Below are positions 1 to 12,070 of a stretch of DNA of 64,000 bases, piece by piece. A program made the translations under genes and the position numbers. Below the pieces are notes generated by a model. The model was not told where the DNA came from, made no database searches, and saw only the letters and a program-made list of their open reading frames with translations. The number at the start of each line of letters is the position of its first letter. The first letter of the stretch is position 1. The stretch is from Thozetella sp. PMI_491 (taxonomy: Eukaryota > Ascomycota > Sordariomycetes > Chaetosphaeriales > Chaetosphaeriaceae): the NCBI GenBank assembly GCA_021432635.1, contig MU270027.1, positions 248,001 through 312,000 of the forward strand, written 5' to 3'.

Positions 1-1695
1 CGGTTTCGTCCGGTCCGCGAGGCTGGCCGGGCGTGGCCACTTACAAAATCCTCGATGCTGCATTTTGTGGAACGGAGCACAACAGGTGCTGAATAGTCAG
101 GCATCTTTCCCTTTGGCTTAGTGTACACACGAACAAGGTTCAGTTTCTCCCACCTGCAGCAGATCATTAGCACGGCGTGGGTCGGTGAAAGCCTTTATTG
201 CCCGTCGCGAAAAGGGTGCTACTCCGAGGAGGCCAGCCCCCCCGACTCTCGATCAAACATCCGTTTCCCGAGCCGCAAGATTGACAGCCTGCAGCCACCA
301 CAGGCGAAGGGACTGGAGTGCCCGGAAGCCACCGACGCGCGCGCCCCTGAACCCTGGCAAAGAGCGGTCACGCCCAATCTTAAAATAGACGAAGGGGAAG
401 AGCATTGAGCTGAGGCCCCTTGAGGCCGCGAGATCGATGCCGAAGAGAGTCCCGGTGGCGACTGAAGGGAAGATGGCACTTACATAGCCTCCATGAGCTC
501 GTCAATATTCCAGCCATGCTCCGAGCTGATTGGGACCGCATTCGGGATGCGATAGAGCAGATCGAGCTCCTCAATGCTGATGCTGTCAATCTTGTTCAAT
601 ACGTAGATGACGGGGATGTAGCTCCGGCTTTTGGCTTCAAGGATGTCGATCAGGTCGTCGATGGTGGCGTCGCACCGAATGGCAATGTCAGCCGAGCTGA
701 TCTTGTACTCGCTCATCACGGCCTTGATCTCGTCGTGGTCGATGTGGGACAACGGCACGGTACTGGTGATGTTCAGCCCTCCTTTGTCCTTCTTCTTGAA
801 CGTGATATTCGGGGGGCTCTTGTTGATGCGAATGCCAAAGCCCTCTAGCTCAGCCTCGATGACACGTTTGTCCGTCAGGGGTTTGTTGACGTCTAGGACG
901 ATGAAGATCAAATGGCAGGTTTTGGCTACAGCAATGACTTGCCGGCCTCGACCACGGCCGTCCTTGGCACCTTCAATGATACCGGGAAGATCTATCATCT
1001 GAAGCGGAGCACCTAGGAGAAGATCAGTGACATGTTCCAGAAGTCGACAGCCCGGGGCCGCAGGGTTATCTAGCTCGATGCTGGCCCTGCGCGAAGAGCA
1101 GCTTCTTCCAGAGGGGCCGCGGTTTGTTCTCTGCTTCTTTCGACTGCCATCCCAGACTGCCCAGGCCACGGGACTCACCATTGTAGGTGACCTGCCCTGG
1201 CACACTGGTCAGTGTTGTGAACTCGTACGCCGCCGCCTCCGAATGCTGGCCAGTCAGCCTGCTCATGAGGGTGCTCTTCCCCACGGATGGGAAGCCGATA
1301 AAGCCAATACTGGCAACACCCGTTCTGGCAACATCGAAACCGGCGCCGCCGCCGCCGCCACCGCCGGAGGGTGTCAGGAGCTCGCGTTTGAGCTTGGCCA
1401 GCTTGGCTTTGAGCTGGCCCAAGTGGTATGACGTCGCCTTGTTCTTCTGCGTCCGCGCCATCTGGAAGGAGAGAAGTGGGCGAGGTTAGTTGCTGGCATG
1501 CGCTGTACGCCTCCCGGCTTGCTGTGAATAGGCCGGTGGCACATGGGAAGGGCCTCAAGGGGTTCCGTAAGTACCTCAGTCTCGATCTCCTTGATCTGTA
1601 CGCATCGCTGTTGTTAGCAAGCGCAATGAGAGAAGGAGGGGTCGCGTTGGGCGCTCGTCGCTAGACCTGCATACCTTTTCCACGGTCGTCGACAT
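1..1695 (-). CDS. RBG1: DRG1/Rbg1-type developmentally regulated GTP-binding protein (3' end cut by window)
   Basis: Exons read from the minus strand are 1675-1695, 1575-1595, 1179-1461, 484-1012 and 45-153; the last exon lies beyond base 1. Splice phases are consistent throughout, and the joined protein starts MSTTVEKIKEIETE then [20 protein letters not shown]. Visible are the basic helical N-terminus, a Gly-rich linker, the P-loop GFPSVGKST, switch motif [18 protein letters not shown], the NKID specificity motif, and the start of the C-terminal TGS domain ([16 protein letters not shown]). DRG1 proteins are OBG-superfamily GTPases that bind a DFRP1/Tma46 partner and associate with translating ribosomes. 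The first two coding exons are only 21 nt each. The family assignment is certain; only the C-terminal few dozen residues are missing. Confidence 0.96.
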
Positions 1696-2882
1696 GTTTG
1701 CGGCTGTTGATTCGTATCCCGACTATGTGTGATTGTCTATCTTTCGAAGGCGTAGAGCTGAGAACAGCGGCCGTTGGTTGGTGTTTTGTCTCTGATCGTA
1801 GTGCTCGCTGATTGACGTCAAGGGCCTGGTGGGTTGGTTGGGGTGGAATTTCGATAGAGGGGCAGAATTTGAGGTCTAATCGGTGTGGGACACCCCGTTT
1901 TTTGAATTCCTGGGCATGATTACCTCCACCAGCCCACCTGGGTTATATTTTCTAAGAGATATCGGCGCCATATCCCTGCCTGCGAGCCAACTGGACCATT
2001 AAAGGGCAATCTGAGCACGCATCTCCCCAAAAGCAGTCTCCTGGAGAGCAGGGTATCGTTTCGAGACGTGGACATTGCTTTTACTGTGATCTCTAGAATC
2101 TTTGCCCGAGGAGAGGGCTCTCCCACTCCCACACTTGACCAGACACCGAATCTCGGACGCATTCATCACATGTACACACACTTTCACCATTCGGACTGTT
2201 TTCCTGTAGGTAATATGTATGTAATTATACCTTAATGACCTACACAGGCTAGTTGACTAGCCATAGACCTAACAAGCAACCCCCAAACCCCAAACTCCCC
2301 GTCCACGTCGTGATTGCGTCACTAACCATGGGCATTCTTCCAAGTGCCCGGTGTCCAGGTCTCTCGTCCTTGGGCAACAGACCGTTGGACCGTCATATCT
2401 GAACAATCGCTTGCGTCTAATCGGACATGGTATTTTTCTTCTCCTTTTAAAGCACACTTTGTCCACGGTCAAACAAATGGTATCTCATTCAGGCACGCCC
2501 GTACAGCACGAGGAGATCCGAGGAGGCAGCCCTTCAAACGCCGCGAGATCCATCCTTCTGTCATTCCTGCCTCGTTAGGATGCTCGCAAAGGCAAACAAA
2601 TGAGCAAGCGTAGAGCAGATTCGGGATGTTGTCCTGAGGGGGGTTTCGAGCTTTGGCTCTAGTGGCATGACTAGGGCAAAGCCGCAGCCCATACTGGTCA
2701 GCTCCAGAAGTCGAGGGTTGATGGGTAATACCCAGGACTGTGGGCAGGGAAGGCGAGTTCGGAACTCGTTATCCGTACAATTGTGTGGCATGGGGTTTGC
2801 GAAGGGGTCGGTTCACGACCCCGGTAATGACAGGCCGACCGGGTCAGGGGGCGCCTGCCTTTCCTGAGCATGGCCTAGTGGC
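1696..2882. other. Intergenic: DRG1 5' flank and 3' flank of the HOS4-like gene
   Basis: Both flanking genes are on the minus strand, so this holds the promoter and leader of the DRG1 gene and the 3' flank of its neighbour. Short open frames here have no recognisable protein features. I see no RNA gene or repeat. Confidence 0.6.
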
Positions 2883-5800
2883 TTAGTGTCCACCGTTTAC
2901 CATCCCGTGGACGCCGTTAGGCTGAGCTGCACCGGGCTCGGACGTGGGGGAGATCGGATGATGGCCAACGCCGTTGAGCGCAGCCGTTGTGATGCGGGTG
3001 GGAGAGCCGGTCCCGTTGGTACTTCGCGCCAGCTGGGGGGACGAAGCGCTGGTCGGCGAAGAGTGCACGCCGTTGGGGAGAAGGGGCGAGTTGGTGGCAG
3101 AAACCAACTCCGCAAGGCCTTGCTCTTTACACAAACGCAAGTAGTCGGGGTCGTCCGGGGTGACTGCAACGAGCCCTCTACGTGGGAGGCGTTTGTCGGG
3201 GAAGGGTGAAGAGCTGACTTGGCATAGGCCAGGCTTGTCCTCGTGGACTAGGTCCCCGTTGACGTAGTACTTGTTGCTGGGCGCAAAGCCGTAGAAACGG
3301 TCCGCCTCTGGATCGTTCTTCCACTTCTCCAAGGGAGCCCACCTGGCGAGCTGAGCCTCGTTCTCTGGCAGCTCCCTATAAGCCAGGGTGAGCTTCAGGT
3401 TGCGAAGATGTTGCATCGTCGGGACGATGAACATGAAATCGGAAGCCTAGGATCTCTGTCAACATTGCTTGTCCTCGAGCGCCAAGAATTATTGATTGCC
3501 GTAGAGCATACTTACCTTGACAAAGAACAGATCCATGGCGGCGAACTTCTCCCAGGCGTGACCTCGAAGCTTCTCGATGACCCGGTAGCCCATTCGCTCT
3601 GGATCCTTTCCGTCGTAATAGTCTGGCAGCTGCTTGCCGATGTCATGGAGGGTGGAGGTTGTCAGAGCGTAGCGATCAGACTCCAATCTCCAAATTATGC
3701 GTTTCGCAACCATGGAGACAGGCTTCTTCTCCCATCCCGTATCTAATTCTCCTTGTCAGCGCGCTGCTAGAACTGGTTACCGTTACCGGCGGGTGGCCAC
3801 CTACATCGTCCGAGCGAGAGGTCCTTCTCTCCGAGGAGTAAGGCGACCTGGGTGTTCAGAAGCCATTGCTCCCTGCCTTCAGGCCTTCCCGTGGCCTCTG
3901 GTTGAATGCAGTCAAATCGTACGCCCTGCATGATGCTGAACTTTTCGGCGACGGCGGGAAGCTTGGGGTTTGTACATCCATCAAGCCATCGGAGTAGGGG
4001 AGGCAACTTCGCAAGCTCGATGCGCTTCTGCTCCTCCTGGATGCGGCGCTGCTCAGCCTCCCTGGCTGCTCGGCGACGCTCCAATTCCTCCCGCTTGCGC
4101 TGTGCTTCCTCTTCCTCTTGCTTCCGGCGAGCTTCCTCGGCGCGGCGGCGCTCCTCCTCTTCCTCGAGCTGGCGCAGGCGCTCCTCTTCCTGCTTCCGGC
4201 GGGCCTCTTCGGCTGCCTCGCGTTCGAGCTGCTCCTGGTGAAGGCGCTCCTCCTCCTCGCGCCTCTTCCGCTCCTCTTCTTCTTTCCGAAGCCGCTCTTC
4301 TTCCTCCTTGCGCTTTTTCTCGGCTTCCTCACGGAGCCGCTTCTCCTCTTCTTCGCGCCGCTTCTCCTCCTCGCGCCTCTTCTCTTCCTCGCGTCTCTTC
4401 TCCTCTTCACGCCTCTTCTCTTCCTCCTCTTCACGCCGTTTGCGCTCCTCCTCTTCCTTCCGCTTGCGCTCTTCCTCATCGCGGTGGCGCTTCTCTTCCT
4501 CCTCGGCACGGCGCTTGGCTTCTTCTTCCAGTCGGAGGCGCTCTTTCTCATGCTCTTCCTCCTCCTTCCGTTTACGCTCCTCTTCTCTCTTGGCTTCCTG
4601 TGCCCGGGCCTCTTGTTCGGCCTGTCGTTTGGCTTCCTTCTCCCTCTCCTCATCCTTGGCCTTGTCCGTCACGCTGGGTGGAGCCGATTCGACAATGACC
4701 GAGTCTACATCACGCATCTCAATGTCAACATCCTCCGACTTGACATGTATGCTGTTATCCGATGAGACCGATTTGCCAGATTCTCGTCGGCCGGGATCGG
4801 AGCTAGCTTCTGACTTCTTCGACTTAGGAGCCCTCCGCTCATCGTCGTCACGGCTCTTAGACGATGATTTGGATTCTTTCGAGAGCGGCGTCTTGTGGTG
4901 ACGCTCGTCGGGGGAGGAAGTGAGGCGTTGACGCTTGTCCTTGTCGTCGACATCCAGTCGTCTCCGTTTGACGGGCACCTCACCAGTCTCCTTGTCTGCG
5001 TGGAGTGGCGGGGTGGCGCTCGAGCGGTGGCGCTTTTCGCCCAAAACCGAGAGCCTATCCCGAGACTCGTCCCTCTTAAGAGCCTTGGTCCGGTCGTGGT
5101 ACTTCTCAGTCTTTTGGCTCCTCTCGGGCTCTTCCTGGCGAGGCTCCCGTGGGCTCGGCGGCTCCTTCATAGACGATGTCGTCGAGGCCAGACTAGCTCG
5201 GCGGTGCTTGTCTCGCTCACGGTTGAGCTCTCTGCCGGAAACTAGCTTTCGTCGAGGTTTGATCGTCTCCCCTTCGGATGAGCCAGCGGCGAAGTCAGAC
5301 TCGACACGCTTTGTCTTGGTGGGCTTGGCGCTAGCAGGAGAATGCTCGCGGTCGGAAATGGCGATCGTTGGCACTCGATCTTCCTTCCGCGGCCGTCCGA
5401 CCCCACGCTTGGGCGACGGTTGCTCGTCCTGGTTGGCCGTGAATGAATTTGACCGTCGCTTTTCCTTGGGACTCGTCGAGACTTTGCTTGAGCCTACCCG
5501 CTTAGACTCCCTCGTTGGGCTTGAGCCCTTTCGCTTGTGGACCCTGGTTGGGTCCTCTTTGGGCTCATTCTGTCGCTCGCGCAGCTCCGTCTCGCGCTCC
5601 TTTCGCAATTTTTGTCGCTCCTTGGGGTCCTTGGGGAGCTGCTTGTAGTTCTTCATGTACTGGTCGTACGCGTCTTTCAAGATCTGCTCCTCCTCAATCC
5701 AGTTCGGACCGCGTCTCCGTCTCGCGATTTCATAGTACGTGTCTCCCTTGAACCGTCTTGTCGGATCAAAGCGATCCATCGACTGATCTACCAAGAGCTT

Positions 5801-7672
5801 GATGACTTTGATATTCTCGCCACCAATGGCAGCTAAGATCGGAGACGAGTACTCGCTGGCGGTCGAGAACGGGGGGTCTGGATCGGCCTGCCCCAGAGCC
5901 ATCAGTAGGTTCATGACCACGTCGTGGCCGCCCCGGGCAGCGGCAATCATGGAATCACGGTCATCAAACTTCTCCCTGACCTGAAGAATGCGCGTAACAG
6001 TTTCGTCGTCTCCACGTGCCACAGCTGCCCGCAGGGTCTTATCGTCCATCGGCATGTACAAAAAGTGGTTGCTGGTCTTCTGGTTGCGCACCGTTCCCGA
6101 CCGCCGGGTACCAGTGGCAGTGATCGAGGATGCAGCTCCCGGAGACCGCCTAGGGCTCTCGGGACCATGGGAGGACCGAGCATCGATGTGATCTTGGGGG
6201 TGGTGTTCTTCAGACGTCCGCCGCTGCTCGCCTATTCGCTGCTTTGCCTTACGAAGCGCTCTCCGAATCTCATCGGCGTTCTTATGGTCCTCGTCAACCC
6301 GATCAATTGGCTCTTCCCCGTACGCATTCGTCTTGCGCGGGTTCACCCCGCCCGCGAGGAGGATCTTGACAACCCCCAAGTGGCTGTTTTCTACAGCATC
6401 AAGCAAGGGAGTGTCCTTATCATTGTTGACGCAGTCGAGGTTGCAACCGGCATCAACGAGAAGCTTAACGATGTCGTCGCATCCATTAATCGCGGCGATC
6501 TGGAGCGGGGTGTTTCCGGCATAGTCGGCCACGTTGATGTCCTCGGGCCGCTCTTGGAGCCTCTGTTTGGCGATCTCGTACTCCCCTTTGGCGCATGCCC
6601 GGGCTAAAAAGGTCTGACCGTGGGCATCGAGATGCTTCTTATGGGGCGCCAATTTGGCTGGCGAGACGGTAGACTCGGTGGTGGCTGGGGTCGTTAAGCT
6701 CCGGAGCTTGGAGCTGCGTGGGTGAGGACTGCCACCGGACGAGTCGTCCGAGTGGGGCTCAGTAGACTGAAGTGGAGCGGGAACACGCTTCTTCTTCTGG
6801 CTCAAGCCGTTTGAAGATTGAGAGGGGAGCTGGGTAGAAATGCTGCGGCGGTGTGGCCGAGAATGAGGTGACACCGAGCGGGTCCGGGAGGTTGGGTGCG
6901 AATCCTGTTGGGTCGCCTTGGACGGTTGTTTACGAGACGCGTCGAGCCCAGAACCAGAAATACGCTGCCTGCGAATTTTGCGGGTTTCCGTTTCGTCGTC
7001 AGACTCTGCCTTTGATGCTTTTCGCTTGTTGGAAACAATTCTGTCAGCAGTCCTGGACTTCTCGCGCTCCTTGTCCTTCGCCGAGGCCTTGGGCGACCTT
7101 ACGTGTGCCGTGTCCGAGTCGGAGTCCGACTGCGGATGAGGGGACCTCCGTCGACGTTGAGGAGGGGGTGAGGTCGGAGCAGAGCTGAGGCCGCTTGAGC
7201 CATCCTTACTCTGTGCCTTATCGTGGATCTTCTTCTTCCTGAGCGGGCCATCGGCCGGACCTCCAAGAGCGGGACCAGTCTTGTCGATCGGTCGGTCGGC
7301 GCGAGCAGTCCTGCCATCTCGATCGGGCTTCCCAGTGGGCTCCTTGCGACTGAGGGATACCGAGCCATTTTCTTCAGTATCCCCTCGGTCTTCGTGCTTG
7401 ATAATCTTCCGAATTTTGGAGGGCGAGTGACCATCCTTTCCAGGCAAAACAATGGTCTCCGCGTCTGAATTCCCTTCCGCGCCGTCGTCGTTGCTGTTGA
7501 CGTTGGATGCAGCCGGCGTCGACTTGGAGTCCTTGGTCGAGACCTCAGATTTGATGTTTGCTGAAGACCTGTTCATGGAGGATGACCTGGAGTGGTTGTG
7601 GTCGGTGCCTTGCCGCTTGGGAGAAGCGGGAGGCTTCGTGGAGGCGGGCTCGACAGCATTCTGCGCATCCAT
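2883..7672 (-). CDS. HOS4: HOS4-like ankyrin-repeat protein, probable Set3 histone-deacetylase complex subunit
   Basis: Three exons (3805-7672, 3516-3742, 2883-3446) join in phase to give 1552 residues. About 340 N-terminal residues are Ser/Lys/Pro-rich and look disordered. Ankyrin repeats span roughly 347-480 (for example GNTPLQIAAINGCDDIVKLL). A second conserved ankyrin-like stretch follows, then a charged region. Residues about 1010-1220 are an almost uninterrupted run of Glu, Arg and Lys, predicted to be a coiled coil or single alpha helix. After it comes a conserved C-terminal block (LPPLLRWLDG, MVAKRIIWRLESDRYAL, SDFMFIVPTMQHLRNLKLT) and a Ser/Pro-rich tail. In yeast, Hos4 is the ankyrin subunit of Set3C with Hos2, Hst1, Sif2 and Snt1, repressing transcription in the nucleus. 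The architecture fits the filamentous-fungal Hos4 annotation; the complex assignment is inferred. Confidence 0.85.
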
Positions 7673-9273
7673 GTCATTTAATTCAAAGGCACACTACCGT
7701 TTTGCAACATCCTGGTCGCTCGCTGGCCCCGATTTACACGATGGAGCGAGGCGTTGGCGGGTTCGATCACGACGCTGCAAAACAATGCGCCAAACGCCAG
7801 GGCCCGGATCGAAGGGGTTCGGTAGTGGTGGTGGGATGGGAAGTGGTGTGCGTTCGACGAGGGATCGACTGGAGGAAGAAAAAAAAAATAACAAAAGTTA
7901 GAGAGCCGCCTTTGAACAGCTCGGCCAATCTCTCTGCAGCCGTGTTGGTGAGTGAGGGTAGGCGTCACGCAGCAGACGATCGAGATGAACGGGAAGGGCT
8001 GCCAGAGGCGTTGCGACAGGGAACTAAAGGCGTCGAGGATCGTGAAGGATCAAGCGCCCGCGTCTCGGAACGAGAAAAGAGCACCGCAAAGGTTGAGACC
8101 GAAGCAAGGCAAGTTGCTAAGATGGGGGCAATCGCTCAGCGGTGGTGAAGGGAGAGGGCGGCGATTGAGACGGAAAGTTTGACGGTGAAACAAAGTCGTC
8201 GGGGCGGTATTGCGAAGAGGGTGTTTTCTGCAACCTCTGGACTTGGGATTTTCGGCTGGGTTTGCAGATGGAGACAGGCTGGACGGGACTTGGGAGCCCA
8301 TGTCCTGCTACAGAGAATTCCCAAGGTCGGGGGCCAAGATCCAAAGTCTGATCGCCGCTGGGTGATTGGCCCGGCTCGGATTACGGCGGGCGTTATCATC
8401 TCGAAATGCAGCGCTCCAGCCAGTCACAGGTGGCCCGGAGGGGCTAGGGGATGGTCCAGGGTGGCATTGAATCAGTGGAGCGGGAAAGAGCCACGCCCGC
8501 TCCATCACTCACGCATTCAAAGCGTGTTTTCCTGTGTGAGCCACTGAGCCGCTGTGAAGGCGGCAAGTGGCCCAGCCCAGCCTGCTTCGATGGCTGCCTT
8601 GGCTGAAGCTTTTCGCACACAATGCTCGGGAGGCCGCAAGAGTGGGAGAAAGGGGGGAAGCAAACGGAGACAAAGAGAGAGAGTGAGTGAGTGAGCACGC
8701 GCACACGCGTCCAGGACCCGGGTACACCTGAAATTGCCCTTTGCTCTTTGCCCCCCTTTCGCCTCCCAAGCCAATCCAGGCCCCAATCTCCCGGCCGGGG
8801 AGAGCAGTGCGCAGGTGAGCGAGCGCTGAGGCCAGGTGCATTCGGCCCTCTTTTTGGGGCTTCGCCCAGACACTCCTGCGTCAAGCTCAATCTCTGCCTG
8901 CAGGCTTCAAATTTGGTTCTTGTCTCTGCTGGGGGCTAGTCACCTGGACAGCCCGTCAGCAGCACTTGAAGCAACATAGCAACACCCCGTCTCGCCCCCT
9001 CCCTCTCCCCAGCCCTTTTTTTTTCGCCTCTGGCCACGCATCCACTTTCCAACCACCGAAGGCAGCTGTCGAGGCGAAAGACAAGGGAACGCGAGCCAGG
9101 TTGCCAGGCACCACAAAGGACCTCTCCCCAAGCTGCGCTACCGTTGAACGCATGATGGGACCCCGGCACTAAGCCCTGTGTTCTCTTGCCAGGTCGCGAC
9201 TGTCGAAAGCCGAGCAATTTAGCCTCTGGTCGCTCGCTCGCCAAGTCGGGATCGAACCACGAGCCAGCCCGCC
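7673..9273. promoter_or_regulatory. Divergent promoter region between the HOS4-like gene and ALKBH6 gene
   Basis: This 1.6 kb serves two genes transcribed away from each other. Inverted or direct CCAAT pentamers lie at 8365-8369 (ATTGG) and 8771-8775 (CCAAT), candidates for HAP-complex binding. A GA/GT-rich microsatellite occupies about 8671-8710. No supported gene lies inside; the short frames are low-complexity. Promoter function is inferred from gene orientation only. Confidence 0.5.
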
Positions 9274-10186
9274 ATGGACCCCGCCACAATCAGCGGCGCG
9301 AATCCCACCTCACCCGCCTCTCGTGGTGTGTCACTCCCAGCCTCACTCAAGGACGTCCAGATAGCCGCGCTCCCCCCCAGCGCCTATTACATCGCCGACT
9401 TCATCACCGAAGATGAAGAGAAGCTCATCCTCGAGAAGGTAATCCCAGGGCCGGCTCGCCCCCATTTTTTATAATATGCTACGCTCCAAACTAACCCCGG
9501 CCCTTCCCACCCAAGGTTGCCACGGCACCGAAACCGAGATGGAAACAACTCACCCACCGTCGCCTCCAGACGTGGCCCTCAGATCTGGTCAAAGATGCCC
9601 TCCTGGATGCGCCGCTCCCGGCCTGGCTGGAGGAACCCATAGTCTCGCGCCTACTCTCGCTCCCGATCTCTCTTGACGAGCCGCCCGTCTTCGGCACGAG
9701 CCCTCACGGTCGGCCGAACCATGTCCTCATCAACGAGTATCCGCCCGGCGTCGGTATTATGCCTCATAAGGTTGGTTTTGATGGCGACGGCATGGGTGGA
9801 AAGCTTATTCGGTATACTAGGATGGCGCTGCATATCACCCCGTAGTGTGCACGGTGAGCCTGGGTGCTAGCCTGTGCCTAAACCTTTACAGGAGCAAGGA
9901 CGACGGCGCCCTTGATCCCGCCCCGGCGTGGCGAGTATTGCAGGAGCCCCGCAGCCTTCTAATTACTACGGGAGAGCTCTATAAGGAGTACCTCCACGGT
10001 ATCGCCGATATCGAAGAGGATATCGACCTATCCGAGTCGACCGTCGCGAACTGGAGCCTCCTCCGATCACCATCCCAATTCCAGGACGGCACAAATCAGC
10101 GTCGAACGCGTACCAGCCTGACCTATCGAGACGTTCTTAAGGTATCCAAGCTCGGTAGCAAGCTGGGCATGCTTCTTAAGCGCTAG
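9274..10186 (+). CDS. ALKBH6: AlkB homologue 6-type Fe(II)/2-oxoglutarate dioxygenase
   Basis: Exons 9274-9438, 9516-9770 and 9821-10186 join in frame to 261 residues. The second intron is 50 nt and hides the metal-binding motif: after splicing the protein reads VGIMPHKDGAAYHPVVCTVS, giving the iron ligands H139-x-D141. The distal ligand is probably H199 in YLHGI, and the 2-oxoglutarate-binding arginines are in RTRTSLTYRDV near the C-terminus. Family-typical blocks include NHVLINEYPPGVG and SLGASLCLNLY. AlkB-family enzymes oxidatively demethylate nucleic acids or proteins; ALKBH6 substrates are poorly defined, with tRNA/DNA binding suggested. The gene ends 49 bp before the stop of the opposing polyprenol reductase gene, so the transcripts probably overlap. 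The start at 9274 is the first ATG in frame with the conserved N-terminus. Confidence 0.93.
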
Positions 10187-10235
10187 GTAGTCGTGGCTCC
10201 CGGAGATTCGAACTTGGATTGAGGACTTCTCTTCT

Positions 10236-11255
10236 TCAGAAGAGAAATGGGATCATGTTCCACTTTCGCTCCACAGAACCGGGCCCGAACTTGTCGGCGT
10301 ACCATACTCGGGTCCCTGCGGCTGTGATACCAAGGTTGACCGCCACAAATAGGACGGCGGTGAGAATGGTGGTGTTGCACAGTTGGCCAGTCGGCGCGCC
10401 GGCCAGCGCCAGGGATGCGTAGAACAAGCACTCGCAAAAATAATGCGGGCATACGAACCACCGGAACAGGCCCCCCTCGGGCACTGAGTATTTCCTCAGC
10501 CCGGCGAGCTGTTTGTGGCACCGATACTGGTTCACCCAGGCGAAAAGCACCAAAGGTATCGCCGCGACTGTCTTAAGCGGGGGCCCACCGAGGCCGGATC
10601 GCCATGGATCCTCGAGCCTCCTGAGTATCGCTCCTGTACTTTGTTTTAGCTTGTCTTAGCGAGAGAGCGAGACAGCTTTGTGGAAGTGGGCAAGAGGGAC
10701 GTTGTTACCTGACCCTTCCACCCAGACGGCGACGCTCATGACGACATAGAAACTCAGCCCAAGAATCCAGTGTGCAACCCACATCTGAGAAGAAGGCTTC
10801 ATAATGGCTGCTTGCTCGTATAGACGTCTGGCTGCTTGCAAAATCATCATGACCAGCACTGCTGCGGTTTGCTCAAAGGTCATGGACGGCGAACCGGGGG
10901 CGCTGGCTTGGCCGGATACCACGGCGAGTAGTACAGCGCCATGGCCGAGGTACTGGTAGAACCAGAAGAGCGACAGTACCAAGAAGATGCCATAGAAAGT
11001 TGAAAACCACGAGTGGGGGACCTGTGTCCAACTCGTAACGGCACCAAGGATGTCAAAGAGCCAGCCCCGCTCTCCATCCTGCTTCGAACCCCGTGCGCCG
11101 TAGTCGAGGAGCAGTCTCCTGGCATCTTGAGGGAGCGTAGCCACGGCCAGGCAGGCGGAGGCGGCGAAGACGTAGAAACCTTGACACCATTGCGCCGGCG
11201 TGATGCCGTTCAGCCTGACCACCAGCGCCTCGATATGGGCGCTCCAAGCTGCCAT
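10236..11255 (-). CDS. DFG10: Polyprenol/polyprenal reductase (SRD5A3/Dfg10 family), dolichol synthesis
   Basis: Two exons (10709-11255 and 10236-10633) join across a 75-nt intron in matching phase to give 314 residues. The protein is strongly hydrophobic with about six predicted helices. The C-terminus carries the steroid 5-alpha-reductase fold signature: CPHYFCECLFYASLAL, then GTRVWYADKFGPGSVERK and a terminal IIPF-like MIPFLF. Members sit in the ER membrane and supply dolichol for N-glycosylation and GPI-anchor assembly. An in-frame stop within the intron shows splicing is needed. The gene converges on the ALKBH6-type gene. Confidence 0.92.
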
Positions 11256-12070
11256 TATGCCAAGCCATCAGGAGTTGTCGGCGGTGTGCAGGGGCGGAGG
11301 AGGCCAAGTGGTCGTACGGGTTTGACAAGAATATCCACGACGTTGCGTACTTTTGGCACTCTCCGTACTTTACGCGCGTGCATTCTAGAGGACCGAGGAA
11401 GCTCGGTCCACCTTTCTCTGTTCCTTGACCCACTCGGCTTGGCTTCTACGCATGAAGCCGGATCCAACTTCCAGGTTACCAGTTCCAACTGGGCGGAAAG
11501 CGTGGCTAGTATGGAGCCATGCTATTTCCTTAGATAATACTAATAGGCCTATATCATAAGGATTAGGATATAGACTATATTCGTCCTAACCTGGCACCGA
11601 GGAAAACTCCTTGTTGGCGAATAGGTCCCTCAAGCAAGACTCAAGCCGGCTTAACCATCCGAGAAGAACTAGGCATTGGGAGGATCCGCGAGGCATAAGG
11701 GTCGGTCCAGGGGCAGATAAGTTATACGTACAGTATATTTGCCTATTCATACGGGTTCACTAGAGTTAGGTGAACGGTGGGAATATTCTGTTAAGCGGCG
11801 ATATTGAAGCGCAGCTTGAACGGAGACTACTTAGGTGATCATGCCGTAGTTTTGTGTGATCGAATCGGCAACCGATAACCATATTTATCCATAAGAAGCA
11901 TTGCTCTGCCCTTGCGTGCGACGACTTGGGGAATCTAGAACCAGCCGAGAGGACCATGGCCAAGTGGAATACAAGATACAAGCCATGGCAAAGGCGTCCT
12001 CTAAGGCGCCTCAGCCTCCTCTCCAAACCTCTGCACATCCCAAACAATCTTGCATGTCACCCCTCGCGCC
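11256..12070. other. Intergenic with an AT-richer patch
   Basis: Promoter side of the polyprenol reductase gene and 3' side of the next minus-strand gene. Bases about 11535-11780 are markedly more AT-rich than their surroundings, with several TATA-like strings, which may be old mutated repeat DNA. No coding frame is convincing. Confidence 0.4.

Noticed and set aside
4118-4901. Long plus-strand open frames (Leu- and Ser-rich) opposite the HOS4-like gene
   Set aside because: They are mirror images of the Glu/Arg/Lys codon repeats on the coding strand; the encoded low-complexity sequence resembles no protein.
10200-10235. ATTCGAAC box between the two convergent genes, checked as a tRNA T-arm
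   Set aside because: Flanking bases do not pair into a T-stem and there is no room for a tRNA in the 49-bp gap.
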